Part shown: positions 45,189 to 53,270 of the stretch, one piece after another | Numbering within the stretch: the stretch's first letter is position 1 | Layout: the number at the start of each line of letters is the position of its first letter | From: Paractinoplanes durhamensis | GTDB lineage: Bacteria > Actinomycetota > Actinomycetes > Mycobacteriales > Micromonosporaceae | Length of the DNA: 64,000 nucleotides | Assembly (NCBI RefSeq): GCF_016862175.1 | Contig: NZ_BOML01000037.1 | Location: forward strand, 1-64,000 | Direction: 5' to 3' | The notes under the pieces: generated by a model | Database searches by the model: none | Seen by the model: only the letters and a program-made list of their open reading frames with translations | What the model was told of the DNA's origin: nothing | Position numbers and translations under genes: made by a program

Positions 45189-45785
45189 GTGAATATGCGG
45201 CACGATCCGACGTGGGGACAGCCCCCGTCCCAGCTCCCCTCGGTCGGCCCCGGTGTGCCCGGCTGGCTGGAGGAACGCCTTTTCGACCAGCGCATCGTCA
45301 TGGTCCGTGGCCTGCTCACCAACGAGGCCGCCACCGGCATCTCGGCCGCCCTGCTCACCCTCGACGCCACCGGCCCGGCGCCGATCCAGCTGCACGTGTC
45401 CGGCGACGGTGGCGAGCTGGGCGCCGCGCTCACCGTCATCGACGTGATCGACACGATGACCGCGCCGGTGCATGCGCTGGTCACGTCCCAGGCGGTCGGC
45501 GCGGTGGTGGCGGTGCTCGCGGCCGCCGACAAGCGCTCCGCCTACCGGCACGCCCGCTTCAAGCTGACCGAGCCGCACGCCGCCGGGGTGACCGGCACCG
45601 CCGACGAGGTGACCCGGGCGGCCGGCCAGCACCTGCGCGAGCTGGAGGAGATCGTGCTGCGCCTGGTCGAGGTGACCGGCCAGTCGCGCAGCCGGATCGA
45701 GGACGACCTGTCGGCCGGCCGGATCCTCAGCGCCCAGGAGGCCGTCGAATACGGCCTGATCGACGAGATCGTCGGCAAGGCATAG
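45189..45785 (+). CDS. ClpP-like protein lacking catalytic Ser and His
   Basis: A 198-residue protein with the ClpP fold. The family skeleton is clear: LFDQRIVMVRGLLTNEAA, IQLHVSGDGGELGAALTVIDVIDTM and ILSAQEAVEYGLIDEIVGKA. Where active ClpP has GQAASMGA this protein has SQAVGAVV, so the catalytic Ser becomes Gly104. Where active ClpP has the IHQP histidine this has LTEP, so His becomes Thr127. It is therefore probably a pseudo-protease. It could sit in mixed Clp rings or bind partners. It starts with GTG and converges on a divergent L11 gene. Confidence 0.83.
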   Translation: MNMRHDPTWGQPPSQLPSVGPGVPGWLEERLFDQRIVMVRGLLTNEAATGISAALLTLDATGPAPIQLHVSGDGGELGAALTVIDVIDTMTAPVHALVTSQAVGAVVAVLAAADKRSAYRHARFKLTEPHAAGVTGTADEVTRAAGQHLRELEEIVLRLVEVTGQSRSRIEDDLSAGRILSAQEAVEYGLIDEIVGKA

Positions 45786-45786
45786 A

Positions 45787-45816
45787 AAAAGCCCCCGGGA
45801 TGTCCCGGGGGCTTTT
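45787..45816. terminator. Bidirectional terminator between the ClpP-like and L11 genes
   Basis: AAAAGCCCCCGGGA (45787-45800) pairs perfectly with TCCCGGGGGCTTTT (45803-45816). T tracts occur on both strands, so it ends transcription from both sides. Confidence 0.9.
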
Positions 45817-45825
45817 CCGCAAAAG

Positions 45826-46251
45826 CTACTGCGCGACCTTGACGCCCATCGAGCGGGCGGTACCGGCCACGATCTGCACCGCGGCGGTGATGTCGTTCGC
45901 GTTCAGGTCGGGGAGCTTGCGCTCGGCGATCTCCTTGACCTGGGTGGCGCTCAGGGTGCCGACGGTCTGGGTCAGCGGGTTCGACGCGCCGGACTGGATC
46001 CCCAGAGCCTTGCGGATCAGGAAGCTCGTCGGCGGCGTCTTGTAGACCAGCGTGTGGCTGCGGTCCTCGTAGACGGAGACGACGACCGGGATGATCTCGC
46101 CCCGGTTCTTCGAGGTGGCCTCGTCGTACTCCACCTTCACGGCACGCATGTTGGCCCCGGTCGGACCAAGCATCTTGCCGAGGTCGACCATCGCGGCGTT
46201 ACCCGCCTCAAGCGCGAGGGTTACCTCATGGGTCTTTTTCTTGGGCGGCAT
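45826..46251 (-). CDS. rplK: Divergent ribosomal protein L11 (second copy)
   Basis: A 141-residue L11 protein. The C-terminal rRNA-binding half is normal (SVYEDRSHTLVYKTPPTSFLIRKALG, then LNANDITAAVQIVAGTARSMG). The N-terminal hinge that normally reads AGxANPSPPVGPALGQ is replaced by AGNAAMVDLGKMLGP (residues 16-30), so the prolines where thiostrepton-resistance changes occur are absent. It is also not in the usual nusG-rplK-rplA context, so it is probably an additional paralog. AAGGAG precedes the ATG. Confidence 0.88.
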   Translation of the reverse strand: MPPKKKTHEVTLALEAGNAAMVDLGKMLGPTGANMRAVKVEYDEATSKNRGEIIPVVVSVYEDRSHTLVYKTPPTSFLIRKALGIQSGASNPLTQTVGTLSATQVKEIAERKLPDLNANDITAAVQIVAGTARSMGVKVAQ

Positions 46252-46323
46252 TGCGTAAGGCTCCTTAGGGTGAGCTGCAAGCTATGAGAACGCAGCTCGC
46301 CAGCATCATCAACACACGACTAA

Positions 46324-46350
46324 CCCGGGGATCCTAATACAGACCCCGGG
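46324..46350 (-). terminator. Hairpin between the lytic transglycosylase and L11 genes
   Basis: CCCGGGG (46324-46330) pairs with CCCCGGG (46344-46350). It lies 28-54 bp after the transglycosylase stop and about 75 bp before the L11 start. It may terminate the upstream transcript or form part of the L11 mRNA leader; no U tract follows. Confidence 0.45.
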
Positions 46351-46377
46351 AGCACGCCAAAAGTGTAGCTCGCGGCC

Positions 46378-47157
46378 TCAGTACTTATCGCACTGGCACC
46401 GGGTCATCAACGAGCGGACCGCCGCCACGTACTGCGGGTTGGGCAGCGTCTTGGTCTCCGCGGCCGCCTCGATGCCACCCTGACCGGCGTTGTAGCCGGC
46501 GATGACCACGTTCAGCAGGCACCACGACGAGGACGTCTTGCACTTGCTCGCACTCAGGTTGTAGTTGGTGCTCTTGAAATACTTGTCGCCCACCCACTTG
46601 GTCATCCAGGCCAGGTAGTTGGCCCCCAGATAGGTGTTGTCGGCGAACTTCGCCTCGTCGTAGGTCAGCCCGAACCGCTGGTTGATGAAGTCGGTGGTGG
46701 CCGGCATGACCTGCATGACCCCGGCGCCGCCGTCGCAGTTGTGGATGTTGCTCTGCCAGCCGCTCTCCTGCCAGGCCACCGCCTTGACCAGCGGATAGTT
46801 GAGCTTCAGCTGGGGCGCCTCGGAATTCCAGTAGGTGCGCGCGGCCGCCGACTTCAGCGACGTCTTCACCTTGCTCTTGGCCACGGCCTTGGTCTTGTCG
46901 TAATGGGCGCAGTCGGGCAACTGGCTCCAGAACGCGGGCTGGGTCGGCTCCGCCGTCTTCGGCTTCGTCCTCGACGGGGTGGGCGACGGCGACTCGGTGG
47001 TCGGCTCCGGCGACGGCGTCTCCAGCTCGAAGGTCGGCTCCGCCGAGGTCGGCGCGGCCACCGCGGCGGCCGGGGTGTCGTCCTTGCCGGTCAGCCCGCA
47101 CCCGGCCGCGACGATCAGAGCGACCACCGCCGCCAGCACTCCTGCACGATGAGCCAT
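46378..47157 (-). CDS. Lytic transglycosylase-type lipoprotein
   Basis: A 259-residue exported protein. A signal peptide with lipobox (VAAGC) starts it, then a Pro/Thr/Ser-rich linker (~30-75), then an SLT domain with the catalytic glutamate in WQESGW and the GVMQVMPAT and AGYNAG motifs. It should cleave peptidoglycan glycan strands from the outer face of the membrane. The ATG at 47157 is preceded by GGGGAGG. Two cysteines in CQCDKY close the C-terminus. Confidence 0.88.
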   Translation of the reverse strand: MAHRAGVLAAVVALIVAAGCGLTGKDDTPAAAVAAPTSAEPTFELETPSPEPTTESPSPTPSRTKPKTAEPTQPAFWSQLPDCAHYDKTKAVAKSKVKTSLKSAAARTYWNSEAPQLKLNYPLVKAVAWQESGWQSNIHNCDGGAGVMQVMPATTDFINQRFGLTYDEAKFADNTYLGANYLAWMTKWVGDKYFKSTNYNLSASKCKTSSSWCLLNVVIAGYNAGQGGIEAAAETKTLPNPQYVAAVRSLMTRCQCDKY

Positions 47158-47305
47158 CGACGAAAAACCTCCCCGTGAATCGCCGAAGCCGAACGCTAAC
47201 AGTCGCCGATAACGATTCGCTGCCCCGCGAACTGGACAAACCACGCGAGTTCCCTGGCTACACCCCTGACCCGCGGCGGCAACCAAGACCGGGGACAATA
47301 GTTCT

Positions 47306-49168
47306 ATGCAGACCCGCACCGACCTACGCAACGTCGCCATCATCGCCCACGTCGACCATGGCAAGACCACCCTCGTCGACGCCATGCTGCGCCAGGGGAG
47401 CCAGTCGCACGCCCGTGGCGAGATGGCCGACCGCGCCATGGACTCCATGGACCTGGAGCGGGAAAAGGGCATCACCATTCTCGCCAAGAACACGGCGATC
47501 AGCTACCAGCCCGCCGCAGGTGACCCGGTCACCATCAACATCATCGACACCCCCGGCCACGCCGACTTCGGTGGTGAGGTCGAGCGCGGCCTCACCATGG
47601 TCGACGGCGTCGCGCTGCTCGTCGACGCCTCCGAGGGCCCGCTGCCGCAGACCCGGTTCGTGCTCCGCAAGGCGCTCGCGGCCAAGCTCCCGATCATCCT
47701 GATCATCAACAAGGTCGACCGCCCCGACGCCCGCATCAAGGAGGTCGTCGACGAGACCTACGAGCTCTTCCTCGACCTCGACGCCGACGAGCACCAGATC
47801 GAGTTCCCGATCGTCTACGCCTGCGCCCGCGACGGCATCGCCTCGCTGACCCAGCCGAAGGACGGCACCGTCCCGGAGGACAGCACCGACCTCGAGGTGC
47901 TGTTCAGCACCATCCTCGAGACCATCCCGGCGCCGACCTACACCGAGGGCGCGCCGCTCCAGGCGCACGTCGTCAACCTCGACTCGTCCAACTTCCTGGG
48001 CCGGCTCGCGCTCTGCCGCGTGCACGAGGGCACGATCCGCAAGGGTCAGACCGTGGCCTGGTGCAAGACCGACGGCACGATCAGTAACGTCCGCATCTCC
48101 GAGCTGCTGATCACCGAGGGCCTCGACCGCAAGCCGGCCGAGAGCGCCGGCCCCGGCGACATCATGGCCATCGCCGGCATCGCCGAGATCATGATCGGCG
48201 AGACCCTGGCCGACGCGGAGAACCCGATCCCGCTGCCGCTGATCACGGTGGACGAGCCGGCCATCTCGATGGTCCTCGGCACCAACACGTCGCCGCTGGT
48301 CGGCAAGGTCAAGGGCGCCAAGGTCACCGCCCGCATGGTCAAGGACCGCCTCGACCGCGAGCTCATCGGTAACGTCTCGCTGCGAATCCTCCCGACCGAG
48401 CGCCCCGACGCCTGGGAGGTCCAGGGCCGCGGCGAGCTCGCCCTGGCCATCCTGGTCGAGCAGATGCGCCGCGAGTCCTTCGAGCTCACCGTCGGCAAGC
48501 CGCAGGTGGTCACCAAGACCATCGACGGCAAGGTGCACGAGCCGGTCGAGCGCCTCACCATCGACGCCCCCGACGAATACATGGGCGCGATCACCACGCT
48601 GCTGTCCACCCGCAAAGGCCGGATGGAAGAGCTGATCAACCACGGCACCGGCTGGCTGCGGATGGAGTGGCTGGTCCCGGCGCGCGGCCTGATCGGCTTC
48701 CGCACCGAGTTCCTCACCGAGACCCGCGGCACCGGCATCATGCACCACCTCTTCGAGGACTACGAGCCGTGGTTCGGCGAGCTGCGCACCCGCAACAACG
48801 GTTCGCTCGTCGCCGACCGGGCCGGCGCGGTCACCCCGTTCGCGATGATCAACATCCAGGAACGCGGTCAGCTGTTCGTCGAGCCGACCACCGAGGTGTA
48901 CGAGGGCATGATCGTCGGCGAGAACTCTCGCGAGGACGACATGGACGTCAACATCACCAAGGAGAAGAAGCTCACCAACATGCGCGCGGCGAGCGCCGAC
49001 AACACCGAGAAGGTGATCCCGCCGCGCAAGCTCTCCCTCGAGCAGGCCCTCGAATTCTGCCGCGAGGACGAATGCGTCGAGGTCACCCCGGCCGCGGTGC
49101 GCATCCGCAAGGTGGTCCTCGACCAGCAGGCGCGGGGCCGGGCCGCCGCCCGACGCAAACACCAGTAA
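47306..49168 (+). CDS. typA: Ribosome-associated GTPase TypA/BipA
   Basis: A 620-residue translational GTPase of the elongation-factor family. G1 is AHVDHGKTT, G2/switch region is EREKGITI, G3 is DTPGHAD and G4 is NKVD. The C-terminal TypA-specific domain with EDDMDVNITKEKKLTNMRAA is present. It supports ribosome assembly and stress adaptation. The ATG is at 47306, and a strong terminator follows. Confidence 0.96.
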   Translation: MQTRTDLRNVAIIAHVDHGKTTLVDAMLRQGSQSHARGEMADRAMDSMDLEREKGITILAKNTAISYQPAAGDPVTINIIDTPGHADFGGEVERGLTMVDGVALLVDASEGPLPQTRFVLRKALAAKLPIILIINKVDRPDARIKEVVDETYELFLDLDADEHQIEFPIVYACARDGIASLTQPKDGTVPEDSTDLEVLFSTILETIPAPTYTEGAPLQAHVVNLDSSNFLGRLALCRVHEGTIRKGQTVAWCKTDGTISNVRISELLITEGLDRKPAESAGPGDIMAIAGIAEIMIGETLADAENPIPLPLITVDEPAISMVLGTNTSPLVGKVKGAKVTARMVKDRLDRELIGNVSLRILPTERPDAWEVQGRGELALAILVEQMRRESFELTVGKPQVVTKTIDGKVHEPVERLTIDAPDEYMGAITTLLSTRKGRMEELINHGTGWLRMEWLVPARGLIGFRTEFLTETRGTGIMHHLFEDYEPWFGELRTRNNGSLVADRAGAVTPFAMINIQERGQLFVEPTTEVYEGMIVGENSREDDMDVNITKEKKLTNMRAASADNTEKVIPPRKLSLEQALEFCREDECVEVTPAAVRIRKVVLDQQARGRAAARRKHQ

Positions 49169-49186
49169 CCCCTACAGGTACGCCGT

Positions 49187-49292
49187 CGGGGTTCGCCAAC
49201 CGCACTCGCGCGAACCCCGCCTTCGGCGGCTGCCGCACGCAAACAGCCCGGTGGTCCGGCATTCTGCCGCGACCATCGGGCTGTGTTTTTTG
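49187..49292 (+). terminator. Terminator pair after typA
   Basis: A first 10-bp stem (49187-49196 with 49210-49219) is followed by a 14-bp stem with one G-T pair (49243-49256 with 49271-49284) and an inner 4-bp stem. The second is followed directly by GTTTTTTG, a classical Rho-independent terminator for typA. Confidence 0.9.
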
Positions 49293-49302
49293 CTTTTGCG
49301 GC

Positions 49303-50304
49303 TTACGCCTTCGCGTTCAGTAACTCGCGTTTCCGGTCCCGGGATGATTTGGCCAGGCTGGCCACCGTGGCGACGCCGAGCGTGCCGATGATGACCAGCA
49401 GCGACAGCCAGATCGGGATCTCCGGAGCCCAGTGGACGCCCTCGCCGCCGTTGATGAACGGCAGGCTGTTGGTGTGCAGCGCCTCGAGGAACAGCTTCAC
49501 GCCGATGAAGGCCAGCACCGCGGCCAGGCCGTAGTTGAGGTAGACCAGGCGCTCCAGCAGGCCGCCGAGCAGGAAGTAGAGCTGCCGCAGGCCCATCAGG
49601 GCGAAAATGTTCGCCGTGAAGACCAGGTAGGGCTCCTTGGTGATCCCGAAGATGGCCGGGATCGAATCCAGGGCGAACAGCAGATCGGTGGTGCCGATCG
49701 CGATCGTCACGATCAGCAGCGGCGTGAACAGTCGCTTCCCGGCCTGCGTCACGACCGTCATCCGGCCGCCCTCGAACGACGACGACACCGGCAGAATCCT
49801 CTTCGCCCAGCGGATCAGGGCGTTCTCGTTGAAGTCGTCCGCATCGTTCTCGCCCTCTTTCAGCAGGTTGACCGCCGTGTAGACGAGAAACGCGCCGAAA
49901 ATGTAGAAGACCCAGGAGAACTGCGCGATGAGGGCGGCGCCGGCCGCGATGAACAGGCCGCGCATCACCAGCGCCAGCACGATGCCGATCAGCAGCACCT
50001 TCTGCTGAAGATGCCGGGGCACCGCGAACCGGCCCATGATGATGACGAAGACGAAGAGATTGTCGACGCTCAACGAGTACTCGGTGAGCCAGCCGGTGTA
50101 GAACTCGCCGGCGTACCGCCCGCCCGCGCTGATCCAGACACCGATGCCGAAAACAACGGCCAGCCCCACGTAGAGGGCCACCCAGCTGCCGGATTCCTTC
50201 ACGGATGGCTCATGCGGCCGTCGGCCGATGATCAGGAGATCAACGGCGAGAACGGCGATGAGAGCGACCAGTGTGGCAATCCACACCCAGGCGGACACAG
50301 ACAA
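49303..50304 (-). CDS. TerC-family membrane protein, probable manganese exporter
   Basis: A 333-residue membrane protein with about nine segments. The TerC signatures EYSLSVDNLFVFVIIM and GTTDLLFALDSIPAIFG are present; these acidic membrane motifs bind Mn2+ in relatives such as Alx. I chose the TTG at 50304 because CGGAGG lies 7-12 bases upstream and relatives start MxVS; a GTG two codons later is an alternative. A probable yybP-ykoY riboswitch lies in its leader, which supports a role in manganese efflux or metalation of secreted proteins. Confidence 0.88.
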   Translation of the reverse strand: MSVSAWVWIATLVALIAVLAVDLLIIGRRPHEPSVKESGSWVALYVGLAVVFGIGVWISAGGRYAGEFYTGWLTEYSLSVDNLFVFVIIMGRFAVPRHLQQKVLLIGIVLALVMRGLFIAAGAALIAQFSWVFYIFGAFLVYTAVNLLKEGENDADDFNENALIRWAKRILPVSSSFEGGRMTVVTQAGKRLFTPLLIVTIAIGTTDLLFALDSIPAIFGITKEPYLVFTANIFALMGLRQLYFLLGGLLERLVYLNYGLAAVLAFIGVKLFLEALHTNSLPFINGGEGVHWAPEIPIWLSLLVIIGTLGVATVASLAKSSRDRKRELLNAKA

Positions 50305-50379
50305 CAGGAACCTCCGGCAGACACGGTTCGGCGCTGCGTCCACTCCGGGTGGAGAGGGCACAGCGACGTGCGGCTGTCG

Positions 50380-50485
50380 GAGGTCTCTTCCGCCGCCTGT
50401 GTGGCGACCGCCGGCCCCGGGTCAGCCCGCTCGGGCCTTCCGTGTTGACGAGACCGGCACGAGGGAATACTCCCCTCCTACGGCA
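50380..50485 (-). promoter_or_regulatory. Probable yybP-ykoY (Mn2+) riboswitch upstream of terC
   Basis: On the minus strand the leader contains GGGGAGTATTCCC (50475-50463), then a helix region with CGTCAACACG (about 50450-50441) and CGGGCTGACCCGG (about 50432-50419). The GGGGAGUA block and the downstream GUCA-containing loop are the hallmarks of the yybP-ykoY aptamer, whose commonest target is TerC-type genes. It lies about 75-180 bases before the TTG start. The borders are approximate and no covariance search was run. Confidence 0.7.
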
Positions 50486-50663
50486 GCCATTGTGTCCCAT
50501 ACGGAAACCCAATGGCAGGGCACCCCGGGAAAGCGTGTCGTGCCTCTCGGCCGCCCCACTCTTCCGAACATGTTCCCTGGGCCAAGCGTAACGCCTCCCG
50601 GTTGCAGCGGGGCTATACAGCGCCCGCCGGAGGGCCGCGGAAGCACCGATGCGTCCTAGGAGG
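50486..50663. other. Intergenic sequence upstream of the terC leader
   Basis: About 180 bp without a recognisable gene; it must hold the terC promoter. It includes the short palindrome GAACATGTTC (50566-50575). Together with the riboswitch and the candidate small gene it fills the gap between terC and uvrB. Confidence 0.5.
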
Positions 50664-50855
50664 CTAGCTCAGTTGCCACTCGCCAAAGCGCCCCCGCCGC
50701 CCTCGGTCGACGAAGCCCCACCGGCGGCCCGGGTTGTTGACGTTGACGTTGACCCAGGCCTCGGCGCTGCCACCGGTCACCATCAGCCCACGCGCCGGCG
50801 CCACCCCGACCCGAGCGATCCGCCCGACCGCAGCTGTGACGAAGCCGACGTCCAC
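50664..50855 (-). CDS. Possible small protein downstream of uvrB (63 aa)
   Basis: A frame of 63 residues starting with GTG 26 bp after the uvrB stop, reading MDVGFVTAAVGRIARVGV at the start and ending RGRFGEWQLS. Positional G+C is about 76, 60 and 89% for codon positions 1, 2 and 3, the pattern of a real high-GC gene. There is no clear ribosome binding site and I recognise no family. It could be co-transcribed with uvrB. Confidence 0.4.
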   Translation of the reverse strand: MDVGFVTAAVGRIARVGVAPARGLMVTGGSAEAWVNVNVNNPGRRWGFVDRGRRGRFGEWQLS

Positions 50856-50881
50856 CCGTCAGCGTCATGGACGGGAGCCGG

Positions 50882-52996
50882 CTACTTCACGCCTGCCATG
50901 TCCATGCCGCGCAGTTCCTTCTTCAGCTCGGACATCTCGTCGCGGATCCGGGCGGCCAGCTCGAACTGCAGCTCGCGCGCGGCGGCCAGCATCTGGTCGT
51001 TGAGGTCCTGGATGAGCTGGGCCAGCTCGACCCGGGCCATGCCCTCGCGGGCCGTGCCGGTCGACGCCCGCGCCTTCGACCTGGTCTCCGGGACCGGGGC
51101 CTTGCCACGGGAGATCTGCCGGCCGCCGCCGCCGACCATCGGGCCGACCGCCGCGTCGGTGTCCTCCGCCTCGCGGTAGATGTCGTCGAGGATGTCGTGG
51201 ATCTTCTTGCGGAGAGCCTGCGGGGTGATGCCGTTGGCCTCGTTGTGGGCGATCTGCTTGGCCCGGCGCCGGTCGGTCTCGTCGATGGCGTTGCGCATCG
51301 ACGGGGTGATCTTGTCGGCATACATATGGACCTCGCCGGAGACGTTTCGCGCGGCCCGGCCGATGGTCTGGATCAGCGACCGGCCGCTGCGCAGGAAGCC
51401 CTCCTTGTCGGCGTCGAGGATCGCCACCAGCGACACCTCGGGCAGGTCGAGACCCTCCCGCAGCAGGTTGATGCCGACCAGCACGTCGTAGTCGCCCTTG
51501 CGCAGCTCGCTCAGCAGCTCGACCCGGCGCAGAGTGTCCACCTCGGAGTGCAGGTAGCGCACCCGGATGCCATTTTCCAGCAGGTAGTCGGTGAGGTCCT
51601 CGGCCATCTTCTTGGTCAGCGTGGTGACCAGGACCCGCTCGTCGCGCTCGGTGCGCAGCCGGATCTCGTGCATCAGGTCGTCGATCTGCCCCTTGGTCGG
51701 TTTCACCACGACCTGCGGGTCGACCAGGCCGGTCGGGCGGATGACCTGCTCCACGAACTCGCCCTGGGCCTGCTGCATCTCCCACGGGCCGGGGGTGGCC
51801 GACAGGAACACCATCTGGCCGACCCGCTCGAGGAACTCGTCGAACCGCAGCGGCCGGTTGTCGGCCGCGCTGGGCAGCCGGAAGCCGTGCTCGATGAGGA
51901 TCCGCTTCCGGGAGGCGTCCCCCTCGTACATCCCGCCGATCTGCGGGATCGTCACGTGCGACTCGTCGATGACCGTGACGAAGTCGTCGGGGAAGTAGTC
52001 GAGGAGGGTGAACGCCGGGTCGCCGGGGCCGCGGCCGTCCATGTGCATCGAATAATTCTCGATGCCGTTGCAGAAGCCGACCTGGCGCATCATCTCGATG
52101 TCGTAGGTGGTGCGCATCCGCAGCCGCTGCGCCTCGAGGAGCTTGCCCTGCCGCTCCAGCTCGGCGAGCCGCTCGGCCAGCTCGGCCTCGATGCCGACGA
52201 TCGCCCGCTCCATCCGCTCGGCGCCGGCCACGTAGTGCGTGGCCGGGAAGATGATCAGCTCGTCGACCTCGCGGATCACCTCGCCGGTCAGTGGATGCAG
52301 GTAATACAGCTTCTCCACCTCGTCGCCGAACAGCTCGACGCGGACGGCCAGCTCCTCATACGCCGGGATGATCTCCAGCGTGTCGCCCCGGACCCGGAAC
52401 GTGCCCCGCTGGAAGGCCATGTCGTTGCGCGAATACTGAATGTCGACCAGGCGGCGCAGCAGCTTGTCACGGTCGGTCTCGTCGCCGACCTTGAGCTTGA
52501 CCGCGGTCTCCACATATTCCTGCGGGGTGCCCAGGCCGTAGATCGCGCTGACCGTCGCCACCACGATCACGTCGCGGCGGGTCAGCAGCGACATGGTGGT
52601 CGAGTGCCGCAGCCGCTCGACCTCATCGTTGACCGACGAGTCCTTCTCGATGTAGGTGTCGGTCTGCGCGATGTAGGCCTCGGGCTGGTAATAGTCGTAG
52701 TAGCTGACGAAATATTCCACCGCGTTGTTGGGCAACAGCTCGCGGAACTCCTTGGCCAGCTGGGCGCAGAGCGTCTTGTTGGGCGCGAGCACGAGCGCGG
52801 GCCGCTGCAGCCGCTCGATCAGCCACGCGGTGGTCGCGCTCTTACCGGTGCCGGTCGCGCCGAGAAGCACCGTGTGGCGGTCGCCCTCGCGCACCCGGCG
52901 CTCGAGCTCGTCGATGGCCGCGGGCTGGTCGCCGGCGGGCTGAAAATCGCTGATGACCTCGAAGCGGCCGTCGAGCAGAGGGATGTCGAACGCCAT
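50882..52996 (-). CDS. uvrB: Excinuclease ABC subunit B
   Basis: A 704-residue DNA helicase-like subunit of nucleotide excision repair. Walker A is at 46-53 (GATGTGKS), the beta-hairpin has YYDYYQPEAYI, helicase motif VI is GRAARN and the C-terminal UVR domain is ELAQLIQDLNDQMLAAARELQFELAARIRDEM. The ATG at 52996 is only 7 bases from the -10 of a damage-type promoter, so the mRNA is probably leaderless. A coaE-grpB gene lies upstream on the same strand. Confidence 0.96.
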   Translation of the reverse strand: MAFDIPLLDGRFEVISDFQPAGDQPAAIDELERRVREGDRHTVLLGATGTGKSATTAWLIERLQRPALVLAPNKTLCAQLAKEFRELLPNNAVEYFVSYYDYYQPEAYIAQTDTYIEKDSSVNDEVERLRHSTTMSLLTRRDVIVVATVSAIYGLGTPQEYVETAVKLKVGDETDRDKLLRRLVDIQYSRNDMAFQRGTFRVRGDTLEIIPAYEELAVRVELFGDEVEKLYYLHPLTGEVIREVDELIIFPATHYVAGAERMERAIVGIEAELAERLAELERQGKLLEAQRLRMRTTYDIEMMRQVGFCNGIENYSMHMDGRGPGDPAFTLLDYFPDDFVTVIDESHVTIPQIGGMYEGDASRKRILIEHGFRLPSAADNRPLRFDEFLERVGQMVFLSATPGPWEMQQAQGEFVEQVIRPTGLVDPQVVVKPTKGQIDDLMHEIRLRTERDERVLVTTLTKKMAEDLTDYLLENGIRVRYLHSEVDTLRRVELLSELRKGDYDVLVGINLLREGLDLPEVSLVAILDADKEGFLRSGRSLIQTIGRAARNVSGEVHMYADKITPSMRNAIDETDRRRAKQIAHNEANGITPQALRKKIHDILDDIYREAEDTDAAVGPMVGGGGRQISRGKAPVPETRSKARASTGTAREGMARVELAQLIQDLNDQMLAAARELQFELAARIRDEMSELKKELRGMDMAGVK

Positions 52997-53003
52997 GGGG
53001 ACA

Positions 53004-53026
53004 ACCGTACGTCGGGGGTATGACAA
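53004..53026 (-). promoter_or_regulatory. DNA-damage-type promoter of uvrB
   Basis: On the minus strand TTGTCA, 11 bases beginning TACCCC, then TACGGT: a complete match to TTGTCR-N11-TANNNT. The -10 ends 7 bases before the A of the uvrB ATG, which fits transcription starting on the start codon itself. Confidence 0.8.
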
Positions 53027-53270
53027 GTTCTGGCCGACGGCGTGCGGAGGGTGCACATTCGGCAGCGGTGAAGGCTGTTGTTCGCGCTTGCGTGCCTCGC
53101 CTAACCTGTTCGGGTAGGCCGCTCGCGGCGGCCGACCGGTTTCGATGGCAGGCCACCACACGGCCGCATCGACCGGCCCGCGGTCGATGCGCCCCGGCAC
53201 TCCCGGCGCGCGCACCCGCGGTGGTCGCGCTGTGCGCTGACCGGCCGCCGCGAGCGCCCTTCTTTGCGCT

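Noticed and set aside
50566..50575. Palindrome GAACATGTTC as a LexA site
   Set aside because: The actinobacterial LexA box has GAAC and GTTC four bases apart; here they are two bases apart, and no damage gene starts next to it.
50661..50675. D-arm-like string GGCTAGCTCAGT
   Set aside because: No acceptor, anticodon or T arm follows in the next 80 bases, so it is not a tRNA gene.
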